A DNA stretch of 64,000 bases from Paenibacillus nuruki (lineage in GTDB: Bacteria; Bacillota; Bacilli; Paenibacillales; Paenibacillaceae). Under the pieces are notes generated by a model. That model did not search any database. It was not told the origin of the DNA and was given only the letters and a program-made list of their open reading frames with translations. The translations under genes and the position numbers were made by a program. The first letter of the stretch is position 1; the number at the start of each line of letters is the position of its first letter. Shown here one piece after another: positions 8,029 through 16,912 of the stretch. The stretch lies in assembly GCF_001721045.1 (NCBI RefSeq), contig NZ_MDER01000031.1:62001-126000 (forward strand), given 5' to 3'.

Positions 8029-9903
8029 TGGAAGATGAATAACAGCCTCTGTTCCTATATTCTTTTGACTTTTAAACTCTAACACTCCCCCGAGCGCTTC
8101 TATAATCCGGAAAGTCACCATAAGCCCCAAGCCTGTTCCTTTGGTTTTATTCGAAAAGTAAGGTTCTCCTAATCGTTTTAACTCTTCTTCTGTCATTCCA
8201 CTTCCGTTATCTTGAATATGAATTTCAATTTCTTGATCTTGCTGTTCTGCCCAGATATGAATTTTGCCTTCTTCCGGTAAAGCTTCAATACTGTTTTTGA
8301 CGATATTAATCAACGCTTGCTTAAACTTGGACGAGTTCCCTCGAATCTCAATATCTTCCGGTATATTGATACTGATCGTTCCGCCTGCTAATGTAGCCAG
8401 TGGTCGCATAATCCCTTCGATATGTTGGAATTCTTGCGATAGATTCAGTGTGTTTATTTTATCAAATTCAGGCTTCGCAAAGGTAAGAAAATCTGTAATA
8501 ATCGCTGATGCCCGATCCAGTTCTTCTAAAGCGATTTTTAAATGTTCACGGCCTTTATCATCGGTATTCATCTGTAATAATTGCAAAAATCCTCGTGTGA
8601 CTTGTAATGGATTACGTACCTCATGGGCGACAGAAGCAGCCAGTTCGCTAATAATATCCATTTTCTCTGAGCGTTGTAATTCGTTATTGAATAGTTCTAA
8701 TCGGCTAGAGTAAAGCACCATTTGTTGATGATTTTGTGCAAATCGTCTTGCCATTACAGAGATCAACGATATCACAAAAATCATAACTCCCCATTTCCAC
8801 AGGGTCACACTATAGGCGCCTCCTTGAATATAAAACCATGTTAATTCTCCACCGCTAATCAAAGCAAAAATAGAAAATCCAGAAGCAAACAAAATCGCAT
8901 CTTTATTTTTACGGAAAGCATAAGTGATTGCGACTACCATCAAAATTAACAATTGCACAATCAGTAAAATGCCTAATACTTTGACAGAAACAAAGTAATA
9001 AATAGAGAAATAGCGTTCACTGGTCAAAATATTAAAAACCATTGCCATCACACAGATAAAAGAATACGCATATTGTATCTTTTTCATTTTGGTGATAATC
9101 CCTTTGTATCCACTACCAAAAACACATTCAAAGAAATAAAGTAATGCAGGCAATAATATAAATAAGCTTAAATCCAGTAAAACCGAATACAATTTATAAT
9201 ACGTTGGATAAAAAGTAAACAAAAATGGCGAGTAAGTTACCACTAATATGCCCAAAGAAAGAATGATGGCTGCTAGACTAAGCCACATGCGTAATTGATC
9301 GCGGCGCAAGAATACAGAACAGATCACCATGACCAACGATATAAAGATACAAGCACTGCCCAGTACCACATCAATCAGATCCGAACTAACATACTGGATT
9401 AACATATCCTGATAATCGCCGACCATAATACCTTGCTTGAGACTAATCTGCTCACGAGCGGACTCAACCCAGATATACAGCATCTTATAAGAATCTTGCT
9501 TCATCAGTGGAAGCAACAATTGATTTTGTTCATACGCATAACTTCGCTTAGATTCAAAAATCTTATCTTTATCCAAATAGACGATAATATGTTTACCATT
9601 TAATTCAGGAATCAATACACCTGCTGTGTTCCATGTAAGTTCAGGCAATGGTATACGAATCCATGCTGAGGAACTATTAACCGGTTTGCCATCTTTCATA
9701 ATTTCGGAAGAGATCCATGAGCTATCTTGTTCACTTTCCCATGGTTTGGATGTGAGTGTATTTTGAGATTGCCATTTGATTTGCCAGTAATTAATAGACT
9801 GACCTGTTCGTTTTTCACTTTGAGTTGAAAATAAAGATAACGCCAGTACGACTACTATAACTGCGATTAAAACCCCTATTAAGGCTTTGGACAGAATCTT
9901 CAT
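8008..9903 (-). CDS. Polytopic membrane sensor histidine kinase
   Basis: 631 residues. There is an N-terminal anchor (residues 5-25), an outside domain of about 140 residues, a block of seven or eight membrane helices (about 172-388, 7TM-DISM-like), then HisKA and HATPase domains. The phosphoacceptor is His427 in SVAHEVRNPLQVTRGFLQLL, the form seen in sporulation-type kinases. The N-box (NIVKNSIEAL), DNGSGM and GTGLGL ATP-lid motifs are intact, so it should be active. No response regulator gene is adjacent, making it an orphan kinase. It converges on the isoprenoid-synthase/NHLP pair; a role as receptor for that peptide is possible, by analogy with ComP, but unproved. Confidence 0.9.
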   Translation of the reverse strand: MKILSKALIGVLIAVIVVVLALSLFSTQSEKRTGQSINYWQIKWQSQNTLTSKPWESEQDSSWISSEIMKDGKPVNSSSAWIRIPLPELTWNTAGVLIPELNGKHIIVYLDKDKIFESKRSYAYEQNQLLLPLMKQDSYKMLYIWVESAREQISLKQGIMVGDYQDMLIQYVSSDLIDVVLGSACIFISLVMVICSVFLRRDQLRMWLSLAAIILSLGILVVTYSPFLFTFYPTYYKLYSVLLDLSLFILLPALLYFFECVFGSGYKGIITKMKKIQYAYSFICVMAMVFNILTSERYFSIYYFVSVKVLGILLIVQLLILMVVAITYAFRKNKDAILFASGFSIFALISGGELTWFYIQGGAYSVTLWKWGVMIFVISLISVMARRFAQNHQQMVLYSSRLELFNNELQRSEKMDIISELAASVAHEVRNPLQVTRGFLQLLQMNTDDKGREHLKIALEELDRASAIITDFLTFAKPEFDKINTLNLSQEFQHIEGIMRPLATLAGGTISINIPEDIEIRGNSSKFKQALINIVKNSIEALPEEGKIHIWAEQQDQEIEIHIQDNGSGMTEEELKRLGEPYFSNKTKGTGLGLMVTFRIIEALGGVLEFKSQKNIGTEAVIHLPAANPQD

Positions 9904-10252
9904 TTCAGCACCTCATTATAAATAAACTATCGAATACGTATTTCTTGGAAAATATACCCACCTCTATGTATTATACTTGCTCTCTCACTTCAGAGATACC
10001 ATTAATTTCATAACCAGAAAAGGTCTACAAAACATGGCAAAAAGCCTGTTATATCGACTGTTTTTTCATTTTTTTAAGCTTTATTTGATGAAGTGGTGAT
10101 TACGCTTTCGGAAACATGAACTATACTAGATACCTTATCAATAAATAACAAAAAAAGACAATACTATTCATAAAAATAAGCAGTTATCGTTTGGTTATAG
10201 GCAGACTAGGGTAAGCACTACTCATATACGGACGTATTGGAGGGAATTAATA
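9904..10252. other. Divergent intergenic region (349 bases)
   Basis: AT-rich region between the divergent kinase gene and a small acidic protein gene. It must hold the kinase promoter and the promoter listed at 10189-10214. I see no credible ORF, repeat or structured RNA in it. Confidence 0.5.
10189..10214 (+). promoter_or_regulatory. Candidate sigma-B-like promoter of an acidic protein gene
   Basis: GTTTGG (10189-10194), 14-base spacer, GGGTAA (10209-10214). The general-stress consensus known from Bacillus is GTTTAA-N12-14-GGGTAT. Another acidic protein gene downstream has a GGGTAA element with the same spacer length (12669-12694). Confidence 0.4.
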
Positions 10253-10513
10253 ATGACAGACAAAGAACATTACGACGACGTATTTTGGAAAACACGCAAT
10301 ACTCTTTTAAATGATGAAGATTCACAAACTAACATCGATGATGAATTACCTGAAGATGCTAAAAAAGCAGTGATTTTACCTGAAAAGATGGATACGCCTC
10401 TTTTTGGAGAACTTGCTGATGAAGAAGATGCAGGTCCGCATCCTAGCGCTGACCCCGAAGATCCTGAATCTGATGCTGCTCATCTTAAACATGAGCCCAA
10501 AGATAAAGAATAA
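10253..10513 (+). CDS. Small acidic protein (86 aa), function unknown
   Basis: Preceded by GGAGGG and closed by a strong terminator, so it is a real single-gene unit. The product is very acidic and probably disordered, with motifs such as NIDDELPEDAKKAV, LADEEDAGPHPSADPEDPES and a charged tail ending KDKE. It resembles in style the two acidic proteins at 12769 and 13270, which share DDEFG/NELP-like patches, but I see no alignable domain. No catalytic or membrane feature is visible. Acidic disordered proteins of this sort are often stress or desiccation induced; that is inference supported only by the promoter. Confidence 0.65.
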   Translation: MTDKEHYDDVFWKTRNTLLNDEDSQTNIDDELPEDAKKAVILPEKMDTPLFGELADEEDAGPHPSADPEDPESDAAHLKHEPKDKE

Positions 10514-10551
10514 TGTGATATTTTATATAAATTAAAATGTCACTTATTAAA

Positions 10552-10594
10552 AGAAACCTGTTCTCACGTAAATAGTGAAAACAGGTTTCTTTTT
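10552..10594. terminator. Bidirectional terminator
   Basis: AGAAACCTGTT (from 10552) pairs with AACAGGTTTCT (to about 10590), with T-rich tails on both strands. It serves the acidic protein gene and the convergent RNase H gene. Confidence 0.85.
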
Positions 10595-10628
10595 GTATTT
10601 TAAAATAGCAATATCGCCGGGATGATCA

Positions 10629-11300
10629 TTATTTGCGACCATAATCGGCTTTGATTTCGCCCCAACTTTTCGTTTCCCATTTTAGAATTTTATTTTCATA
10701 CTTGTGTGTCCGTAGCCATTGTTCAGCACGATCGACCAGATCCCAGATTTCAGCTGTAGAAGCATCACGAACCAATGTTGAAACTGCTTTTTTCTGTTTC
10801 ACCCATTTTAGAGCATTGGCAGAATCACTATAGATCGTTCGGTTACTTCCTTGACGGTGAAGATACGCCAGCGCATGCACAATCGCTAGAAATTCACCCA
10901 AATTATTGGTTCCTTTGGCGATTGGACCGCAACTAAAGATCACTTTGCCTGTCTGTGTATCGACCCCTTGATACTCTACAGGCCCTGGATTGCCACGTGT
11001 GCCTACATCTACTGAGATGCTGTCATACTCTATTTGATCTTTGGAAATCGTAGAGGAAGACGAAGTGCGTTTGCTATAGCTATTCCCGCTACTGGGAGAA
11101 CTGGAAGAAGAACTACTTTTTCCTTGTCCCCAATGCTTTTTCCATCCTTCTGCATATACTTTTTCAGCTTCAGCTAACGTTTCATACGATTTATATTTTG
11201 CATCTTTGTATCCATTGGTATTTTGCTGACAATCTGCCCAAGAGCTGTATATCCCCGGACGATGCCCTTCCCAGACTACATAATATTTTGACTTTGCCAT
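10629..11300 (-). CDS. Ribonuclease H with N-terminal hybrid-binding (viroplasmin-like) domain
   Basis: 223 residues. Residues 1-50 form the RNA/DNA hybrid-binding domain (KYYVVWEGHRPGIYSSWADC, then YKSYETLAEAE). A Ser-rich linker follows (60-85), then an RNase H fold. The four acidic catalytic residues are visible: Asp98 (SVDVG), Glu136 (NNLGEFLAI), Asp159 (YSDSANAL) and Asp219 (IKADYG). It should cut the RNA strand of RNA:DNA hybrids in the cytoplasm. Start ATG follows GGAGGTCTGT. The SVDVGTRGNPGPVEYQG stretch is more divergent than in E. coli RNase HI, as is usual in Bacillota members with this domain order. Confidence 0.9.
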   Translation of the reverse strand: MAKSKYYVVWEGHRPGIYSSWADCQQNTNGYKDAKYKSYETLAEAEKVYAEGWKKHWGQGKSSSSSSSPSSGNSYSKRTSSSSTISKDQIEYDSISVDVGTRGNPGPVEYQGVDTQTGKVIFSCGPIAKGTNNLGEFLAIVHALAYLHRQGSNRTIYSDSANALKWVKQKKAVSTLVRDASTAEIWDLVDRAEQWLRTHKYENKILKWETKSWGEIKADYGRK

Positions 11301-11327
11301 ACAGACCTCCGTATTTGTATTACATGT

Positions 11328-12548
11328 TTAATTTGAATGAGATGACTTTTCAAGAATAGGAATCTCCCAACTTCGCCGTTTGACGAAAATCGCACAGACC
11401 AACAACATCAGTCCATTAATTACAAATACCCAGCGAATATCGATCCAATGTCCAAGTAGACCACCGATAATGGGCCCTGCCATCGTTGCGATCTGGGAAG
11501 CGGATTGATTTAAGCCAAAAGCTCTACCGCGAAAATCAGACGGTGTGACTTTGACAATCATAGCGTTGATCGAAGGTAAGACTGCCGCATAAAATAAACC
11601 ATATGCAAATCGCAATATACCAAATCCCCAAATACTCGTAAAGAAAAATTGCAGAAGATTACCAATCCCACTTCCTAATAAACCAATAAATAAAATTTTG
11701 CCATATCCTATTTTACCACCTATTTTGCCCCAGCGTGGAGCCATAATTAATGTGGCTACACCTACCGCAGAGAAGACAATTCCTGAACTTAAAGAAGCAT
11801 TATTGCTGGATACGCCTATACTTTGTACATAGATAGTAATCAACGGTTCCAAAATCATAATCGAGAAGGTACTAATCCCTGCAAGAGTGAGCAAAGCTAC
11901 AAATATCGGATTACCAGCGGCTTGCTTGAGATCATCACGTACATGAGAACGCTTAGCAGATCGATTAAAGTTATGTTCTTTCGCCCAGAATGTAGCGATA
12001 AGAGCTGCTATCAATACAATACCTGCTGAAAATAAAAATGTATTTCGATTACCAAAATAGTAACTAACGACTCCACCAATTAGTGGACCTATGATCGTTC
12101 CTGTCGCTCCTGATGTTGCCATCACACCGAGCGCATAACCCGTTTTGTTCTCTGGTGTATTTGTTCCAACAAGAGCGATCGATGCAGGAACGAATCCGGC
12201 AAGTAACCCTTGAAAAATACGTACCACTAGAAATAAATACGGATCGGTCACAAAATAATTAATCAAATATAAAGCCGCTAGACTAAAGCCTGAACGAATC
12301 AACATCGGTTTCCGTCCATATTTATCCGATAATGATCCCCAAAACGGTGAAATCAAAGCACTGGCTAAAAAGGTAATGCCGAATGCGACCCCTGACCATA
12401 TTTCCAAATTGCTTGTCACGCCCAAATCTGCTTTTAGAAAAATAGGTAAAAATGGGATCGAGATCGAATACGCTGTACTACAAAAAAATACACCTAACCA
12501 CAGTACAACTAAATTTCGTTTCCATGAAAAGTCTTCGATAGCTACCAC
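11328..12548 (-). CDS. MFS multidrug-type exporter (DHA1 family)
   Basis: About 406 residues with 12 predicted membrane helices. Between helices 2 and 3 is the MFS motif A, GSLSDKYGRKPMLIRSG, and helix 5 carries a proline/glycine-rich motif (GALG...TGTIIGPLIGG-type) typical of drug:proton antiporters. The open frame reaches 12578 from a TTG without a ribosome site. I prefer GTG at 12548, which lies about 13 bases after GGAAAGGG; the first residues are not certain. It stands alone with RNase H following it by 27 bases on the same strand. The substrate cannot be told from sequence. Confidence 0.85.
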   Translation of the reverse strand: MVAIEDFSWKRNLVVLWLGVFFCSTAYSISIPFLPIFLKADLGVTSNLEIWSGVAFGITFLASALISPFWGSLSDKYGRKPMLIRSGFSLAALYLINYFVTDPYLFLVVRIFQGLLAGFVPASIALVGTNTPENKTGYALGVMATSGATGTIIGPLIGGVVSYYFGNRNTFLFSAGIVLIAALIATFWAKEHNFNRSAKRSHVRDDLKQAAGNPIFVALLTLAGISTFSIMILEPLITIYVQSIGVSSNNASLSSGIVFSAVGVATLIMAPRWGKIGGKIGYGKILFIGLLGSGIGNLLQFFFTSIWGFGILRFAYGLFYAAVLPSINAMIVKVTPSDFRGRAFGLNQSASQIATMAGPIIGGLLGHWIDIRWVFVINGLMLLVCAIFVKRRSWEIPILEKSSHSN

Positions 12549-12668
12549 GTATGTCTGCACGCCCTTTCCAGTAGACAAGTCAAATATCTTACATTCTACT
12601 CTTGTTTAACCCAATATCCAAATTCATGATCTACAAATAAACAAAGTGATACCAATTTATAAGAGAGC

Positions 12669-12694
12669 GATTGCAATATTATAAATTCGGGTAA
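12669..12694 (+). promoter_or_regulatory. Candidate GGGTAA-type promoter of the acidic protein operon
   Basis: GATTGC (12669-12674), 14-base spacer, GGGTAA (12689-12694). The -35 match to the sigma-B consensus is poor; the -10 is the same as that at 10209-10214. Confidence 0.28.
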
Positions 12695-12768
12695 AGTACA
12701 TGTAAGCCAAATCCATGATTAACGAAATCAAAATAGATGTACTTATAACCTAAGGGAGATGAATGATA

Positions 12769-13254
12769 ATGAACAAACCATTTGATGATAATAGAGATGC
12801 TGCGGCACAAGAATATAACAGATACCGGACAACAGAACCAGTCACTTCCGATATAGAGGATGAATTACGTACGATTCCTGAAAATGATCTTGATATTATC
12901 AATCCTACTGCACGTGATGAAGAAGGTATTCAACCAATCACAGGTGAAGATGTAGCTGTACGTGAAGCAAATGCAGAACTTGAAAATGAACATGATGTGA
13001 CTCCATACAGTATCGATCTAGATGTGGCAGAGACACCGATTGATACAGGTAATGATCTAAATAGTGATCCATTGACCGATTTGGAAGATGTAACACTGGA
13101 TGATGAATTCCCTGATATTCCAGATGCAGATGTATTAGATGGTGAGACGCCTGTCGATCCAGCCGCTGTACCTTTAGAAGATCAAGATGCGCATGGAACC
13201 GATATATTAAACGGATCAACAGGTGAAGACGAACCCGATCGTTTTGGACGTTAA
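12769..13254 (+). CDS. Acidic, probably disordered protein (161 aa)
   Basis: The start is the ATG at 12769, ten bases after GGGAG; another in-frame ATG at 12763 is too close to it. The protein is rich in Asp, Glu, Pro and Thr, with few hydrophobic residues. Repeated phrases such as LEDVTLDDEFPDIPDADV and GETPVDPAAVPLEDQD suggest low-complexity expansion. No known domain, signal peptide or membrane helix is visible. It is followed 15 bases later by another acidic gene, so the two form an operon with a shared terminator. The long opposite-strand frame at 12938-13219 is a His/Leu-rich shadow. Confidence 0.65.
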   Translation: MNKPFDDNRDAAAQEYNRYRTTEPVTSDIEDELRTIPENDLDIINPTARDEEGIQPITGEDVAVREANAELENEHDVTPYSIDLDVAETPIDTGNDLNSDPLTDLEDVTLDDEFPDIPDADVLDGETPVDPAAVPLEDQDAHGTDILNGSTGEDEPDRFGR

Positions 13255-13269
13255 TAAGGAGGAATAGAT

Positions 13270-13479
13270 ATGAGTACTCATGATAAAGATCAGGACAAAG
13301 AAAAGAAAAACTTGGTCACTGAACGCGATAATGATGATGAATTTGGATTGTTCAAAGAAGACTCTTTTCCCGATTCTGCTCCAGACGAGATTCAAAAAAG
13401 AGTGATCGATAATGAACTTCCTCACGATAACGAGTTACCACGTCATGAGAAAGATAAAGACAAACCTGAAATCGAATAG
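13270..13479 (+). CDS. Small charged acidic protein (69 aa)
   Basis: Preceded by AAGGAGG with good spacing. The product starts MSTHDKDQDKEKKNLVTER and contains DNDDEFGLFKEDSFPD and repeated NELP units, ending with KDKDKPEIE. It is almost fully hydrophilic. It is the second gene after the 161-residue acidic protein and is closed by a terminator. Its charged, Lys/Asp-rich ends resemble those of the 86-residue protein at 10253, so the three may be a local family of stress-type proteins. Function unknown. Confidence 0.6.
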   Translation: MSTHDKDQDKEKKNLVTERDNDDEFGLFKEDSFPDSAPDEIQKRVIDNELPHDNELPRHEKDKDKPEIE

Positions 13480-13493
13480 AATGTGATTAAATA

Positions 13494-13535
13494 AAAAGAA
13501 CCTTTTCCTTATTTATCTTAGGAAAGGTTCTTTTT
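13494..13535. terminator. Bidirectional terminator
   Basis: AAAAAGAACCTTTTCC and GGAAAGGTTCTTTTT form a stem around a 12-base loop, with T tracts on both strands. It separates the acidic protein operon from the convergent methyltransferase gene. Confidence 0.85.
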
Positions 13536-13545
13536 GTATATTTGC

Positions 13546-15615
13546 TTATGACTTCTCAATAACGATAATACAAGTACTATCCGGTAAAGGAACCAATTCG
13601 CCCCATTCATCCATCATTTTAACTTTATCTTGCAAAGCTTCGGTATATCCTGCTTGTAAAAAAGATTCTGCATGAACTATATTTGCCGATGTTCCTAAAG
13701 TCTGTTCGATAAATGCACGATATTCAGATGGTGTTAAGTAGCCAAATTGTTCCTGTACTTCATGTACATATGCTTCTTCTCCCCATGTGTACGTATATAG
13801 AAATTCCATTGCATCGTTCACAGGCATCAACACTTCTTGTTCTCCGATCACTTCAAACTGAATCGAACGCCCGGCAAAATCTTGAGCATATCGTTGTAAT
13901 GTCGGTAGACCATCTTCTTGTAAAAATTGAATCCGTCGCTTCTGACCTATCGGTTCTGTCATAATGCCATCTCGAATAATAATCCGTCCACCTGTGGATA
14001 ACACATCATACGCACTGGATAGTGCTGCTGCTACGGTTTCCAGATTGAACTTTTTGCCTTGAAATGGAATATACGAATATAACTCGTGTAGAATCGACGA
14101 AAATAATACACTATCTACACTTCCAGGTTCGACGATATCTCGTAATGCTAGCGCATCGCCCTTTTTCACTTCCCACGAACGACCTTCTAACTGCTTTTTG
14201 CGCTGTAACGCTTCGATCACATTTTCAGAAATATCTATTCCGATTGCTCGCTTATCCGACCATTCTTCTTCGATCAAGTCTAGCATCACACCTCCACCCG
14301 GGCCGATATCAATAATCGTCTGACCGACAATATACTGAAGTAAGATTCGTTTGTAATCGACGGTCTGATTCATCATTTCCAGATAACTTTCTTCATTATG
14401 AAAACGATCATACGCATCCCGCCGTAATCCAAATAGATCGAATAATAACAATACTGCTTTTTCATATAATGGAGATTTCTCTGCTTCGATACAGAATTCG
14501 ATTAATTTCTCTGCCGCTGGTGAAAAAACAAAGTTAAAAAAGACAGTATCCGCAATATGAGGTTCTTGTACACATTCATACTCCAAATGCGGACTATCTT
14601 GTACCCATTTACCGGAAGACAACTGATCCCATGACCAATCACCAAGTACTTTTTCGATGATTCGCTTTTTGTAGACATTCACTTTTTTGATCCCTTTATA
14701 ATCGTAATACATCGTATTCATTAGTCGTTCAAAACTAATATGTCGTACCCCTTCAGGAATCATTCGACTGATCCATGTGAATATTTTGGCAAACTCTTCA
14801 AATGAAAAGTCTTGCAACGCCGCTTCTACATACCAGAATGTCTGATCGTGAAGACGTTCAAAAGAGGATACTACCGGAAAATCAGTATTCAACTGATGTA
14901 GACTTTCGGCGGTATTTTCCCCTTTGTTGATACTGGCAGTACGCAAACGCAGGATACGATCTTCTGTTGTCCATCCTACCGGTTGCTCGTGATACACGAT
15001 CGGTTGAATTAAAGAAAGCACATCATCTTGTACCTTTTGCCATAACTCTGGAGATACAGCTTCTATAATACAGCGATTCAGAATAAGCAATGTGCTTTTC
15101 ATTTCTTCAGGAGACAAGATGCCATGACTGACTTGATCGGTAAGCGGAAGATTTTCTGCAAAAGGTACTTCTCCACGCAGACATTGACCTATCAGCCCAT
15201 GCGTACGAATCAATGTAGCTACCAGTTGTGTCCGTTCTTGCTCTGGATCGGCTGAAGCATGTAGATACAGTTCTGCTGAGCCTTCATTATGTACAAATAA
15301 ATTAATCCCTTGTTCTTGCCAGCGTATCCGCTCACGTACTGTTCCACCTTTGGCTGTTTCCGACCAGATCAGTACTTCTTCGATCAGTTCTTTTTGCCAG
15401 AACGATACTCGTAATTGATCTAATATACGTAAAGTACGCTCTACATAATCAAGCACTGGATTCGCATGGCTTAATTCTTGTAAAGTGGTTACACGTTCCA
15501 GATTCACAATACGTTCTTCTGCGGATACCAAATATGTTAACCAGAGCTGTGGCTGTTCTACCGTCGGATATCCAAGTTCTCGGTAATGTTCTATTGCGGT
15601 TAATGAATGTAGCAT
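13546..15615 (-). CDS. Large SAM-dependent methyltransferase
   Basis: 689 residues. A class I methyltransferase domain occupies about residues 425-610: motif I TIIDIGPGGGVMLDLI near 438, the acidic post-I residue in AIGIDIS, and KKGDALALRDI. A signature IIIRDGIM lies after the central strands. The first 420 residues are helical and match nothing I can name; the last 80 residues (WGEEAYVHEVQEQFGYLTPSEY) look like a substrate lid. It starts at ATG 15615 after AAGGATG and stands alone between two terminators. The substrate is unknown. The size is about three times that of ordinary small-molecule methyltransferases, so the N-terminal domain may bind a partner or a large substrate. Confidence 0.8.
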   Translation of the reverse strand: MLHSLTAIEHYRELGYPTVEQPQLWLTYLVSAEERIVNLERVTTLQELSHANPVLDYVERTLRILDQLRVSFWQKELIEEVLIWSETAKGGTVRERIRWQEQGINLFVHNEGSAELYLHASADPEQERTQLVATLIRTHGLIGQCLRGEVPFAENLPLTDQVSHGILSPEEMKSTLLILNRCIIEAVSPELWQKVQDDVLSLIQPIVYHEQPVGWTTEDRILRLRTASINKGENTAESLHQLNTDFPVVSSFERLHDQTFWYVEAALQDFSFEEFAKIFTWISRMIPEGVRHISFERLMNTMYYDYKGIKKVNVYKKRIIEKVLGDWSWDQLSSGKWVQDSPHLEYECVQEPHIADTVFFNFVFSPAAEKLIEFCIEAEKSPLYEKAVLLLFDLFGLRRDAYDRFHNEESYLEMMNQTVDYKRILLQYIVGQTIIDIGPGGGVMLDLIEEEWSDKRAIGIDISENVIEALQRKKQLEGRSWEVKKGDALALRDIVEPGSVDSVLFSSILHELYSYIPFQGKKFNLETVAAALSSAYDVLSTGGRIIIRDGIMTEPIGQKRRIQFLQEDGLPTLQRYAQDFAGRSIQFEVIGEQEVLMPVNDAMEFLYTYTWGEEAYVHEVQEQFGYLTPSEYRAFIEQTLGTSANIVHAESFLQAGYTEALQDKVKMMDEWGELVPLPDSTCIIVIEKS

Positions 15616-15686
15616 CGGGTCACATCCTTATTTTCTCCAGAGTTTAGGGTTATTGTTAGTTTACCCGTTTTAATGTCTATTGATCA

Positions 15687-15718
15687 TAAAAAAAGCGTTG
15701 AACATGATGTTCAGCGCT
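15687..15718 (-). terminator. Terminator of the M50/TIM-barrel/esterase operon
   Basis: Near-perfect palindrome AGCGTTGAACATGATGTT-CAGCGCT at 15694-15718, followed on the minus strand by a run of seven T. Confidence 0.85.
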
Positions 15719-15725
15719 CTTTATT

Positions 15726-16892
15726 TTATTTACCCATAGGCGATTCGACGAACTCTTTGCCTACCGAATATCGTTTATCTTTGTTAATAATATCTCCCAA
15801 CCAACGGCTTAACTTCACACCACTCTCTTCTGCGGTATAGAAAACACGTGATGGGGATAACGTATGCGGAGTACTTCGCTTTTTGGTGCCCACTCCATAG
15901 TCGGTTACAAAGTAATAATAATTTTCTAATTCTTGATCCAATTGACCCGCTGAATCGAGCATACCTTGAGACCAACTTTGAGTCATCGTGTCGTCCCCAC
16001 TCACCAGTCCAATCGTCTGTTGATTCAACACTGCTTCATAAGAAGGTAATACTTTATCATATAACGTATTCGATTGTAGCAAAATCGTATTGGCTGGCAA
16101 TTTCTGTGCATTATAACGAAAAGCAGCAGCAATAATATCTTCTTCGATCGGATAACCGAAATGTTGTTCGAACTTGGATTGCCAGACCTCATCCATAATA
16201 TGATGCCACTGATGAGAGGATAAATACGAACCATCTGCATAATGATAAATCTGAGCATTAGGATACTGTTCAGCAATATGAGGTGCCCAGAAGGCTGATC
16301 CAAAACCGCCTGCACTGGCTCCTGCGATAAATAATTTGTCCGGCTCTGTCATATGATCGAATAACCAATCTAATCCTTTTAACGTATTCGGTCTGCCACT
16401 GTAATGAGCAGTAAAATGAATTTTACCTTTTCCTTTGTACTTCACTTTATTGTTACCAATATGGAAGTCTCCTGTGGCATAAGGAATATAGACAATCGTC
16501 CAATCGTAAAAAGGATTATCTTCACGATGATTATCCAGCATACCGCCTAATAAGTCAGTTTTGTAAAAAGGAATATTGGCAAAATAATAACCTAATTCTC
16601 GATTATGCAACAATGTACGTAGCCCAAATGGCTTGGAGGCTGTATTGCGATCCCAGCTAATCCCTCCACCTGAAAAATACACAACCACATTATTGCTTCT
16701 TCCTCGCTTGGTCAGCAGGTAGTACGGTGATCCATCGCCTGCAACCACAATACCGCTTAGATCCACACGATTCCATTTGTATAATGGAGACTCTTCAAAG
16801 CTTACTACACGGGTAGGACGCTTAATTACAAATAAAATGACAACAACGACAACCGCTACAATAATCAACCATTCAATGGTGGTCAAAACCAT
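15726..16892 (-). CDS. Membrane-anchored pectinacetylesterase-like hydrolase
   Basis: 388 residues with one N-terminal membrane anchor (LIIVAVVVVVILFVI) and an alpha/beta hydrolase of the pectinacetylesterase/Notum type. The oxyanion region VVVYFSGGGISWD and the nucleophile motif GASAGGFG (Ser193) are both present. A late His in STPHTLSPS (near 345) and an Asp in SGDDTMTQ fit the catalytic triad. The family removes acetyl or acyl groups from polymers or lipidated proteins. The anchor places the enzyme at the outer face of the membrane. It is the last gene in an operon with a TIM-barrel protein and an M50-type peptidase, 20 bases downstream of the former. Confidence 0.82.
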   Translation of the reverse strand: MVLTTIEWLIIVAVVVVVILFVIKRPTRVVSFEESPLYKWNRVDLSGIVVAGDGSPYYLLTKRGRSNNVVVYFSGGGISWDRNTASKPFGLRTLLHNRELGYYFANIPFYKTDLLGGMLDNHREDNPFYDWTIVYIPYATGDFHIGNNKVKYKGKGKIHFTAHYSGRPNTLKGLDWLFDHMTEPDKLFIAGASAGGFGSAFWAPHIAEQYPNAQIYHYADGSYLSSHQWHHIMDEVWQSKFEQHFGYPIEEDIIAAAFRYNAQKLPANTILLQSNTLYDKVLPSYEAVLNQQTIGLVSGDDTMTQSWSQGMLDSAGQLDQELENYYYFVTDYGVGTKKRSTPHTLSPSRVFYTAEESGVKLSRWLGDIINKDKRYSVGKEFVESPMGK

Positions 16893-16912
16893 GTTGATTC
16901 CTCTTTTCCCAC

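Noticed and set aside
8264-8713. Plus-strand open frame of 149 residues
   Set aside because: Antisense shadow of the histidine kinase catalytic domains.
12938-13219. His/Leu-rich minus-strand frame of 93 residues
   Set aside because: Antisense of the Asp-rich acidic protein gene; the composition is that expected from reverse reading of Asp/Glu codons.
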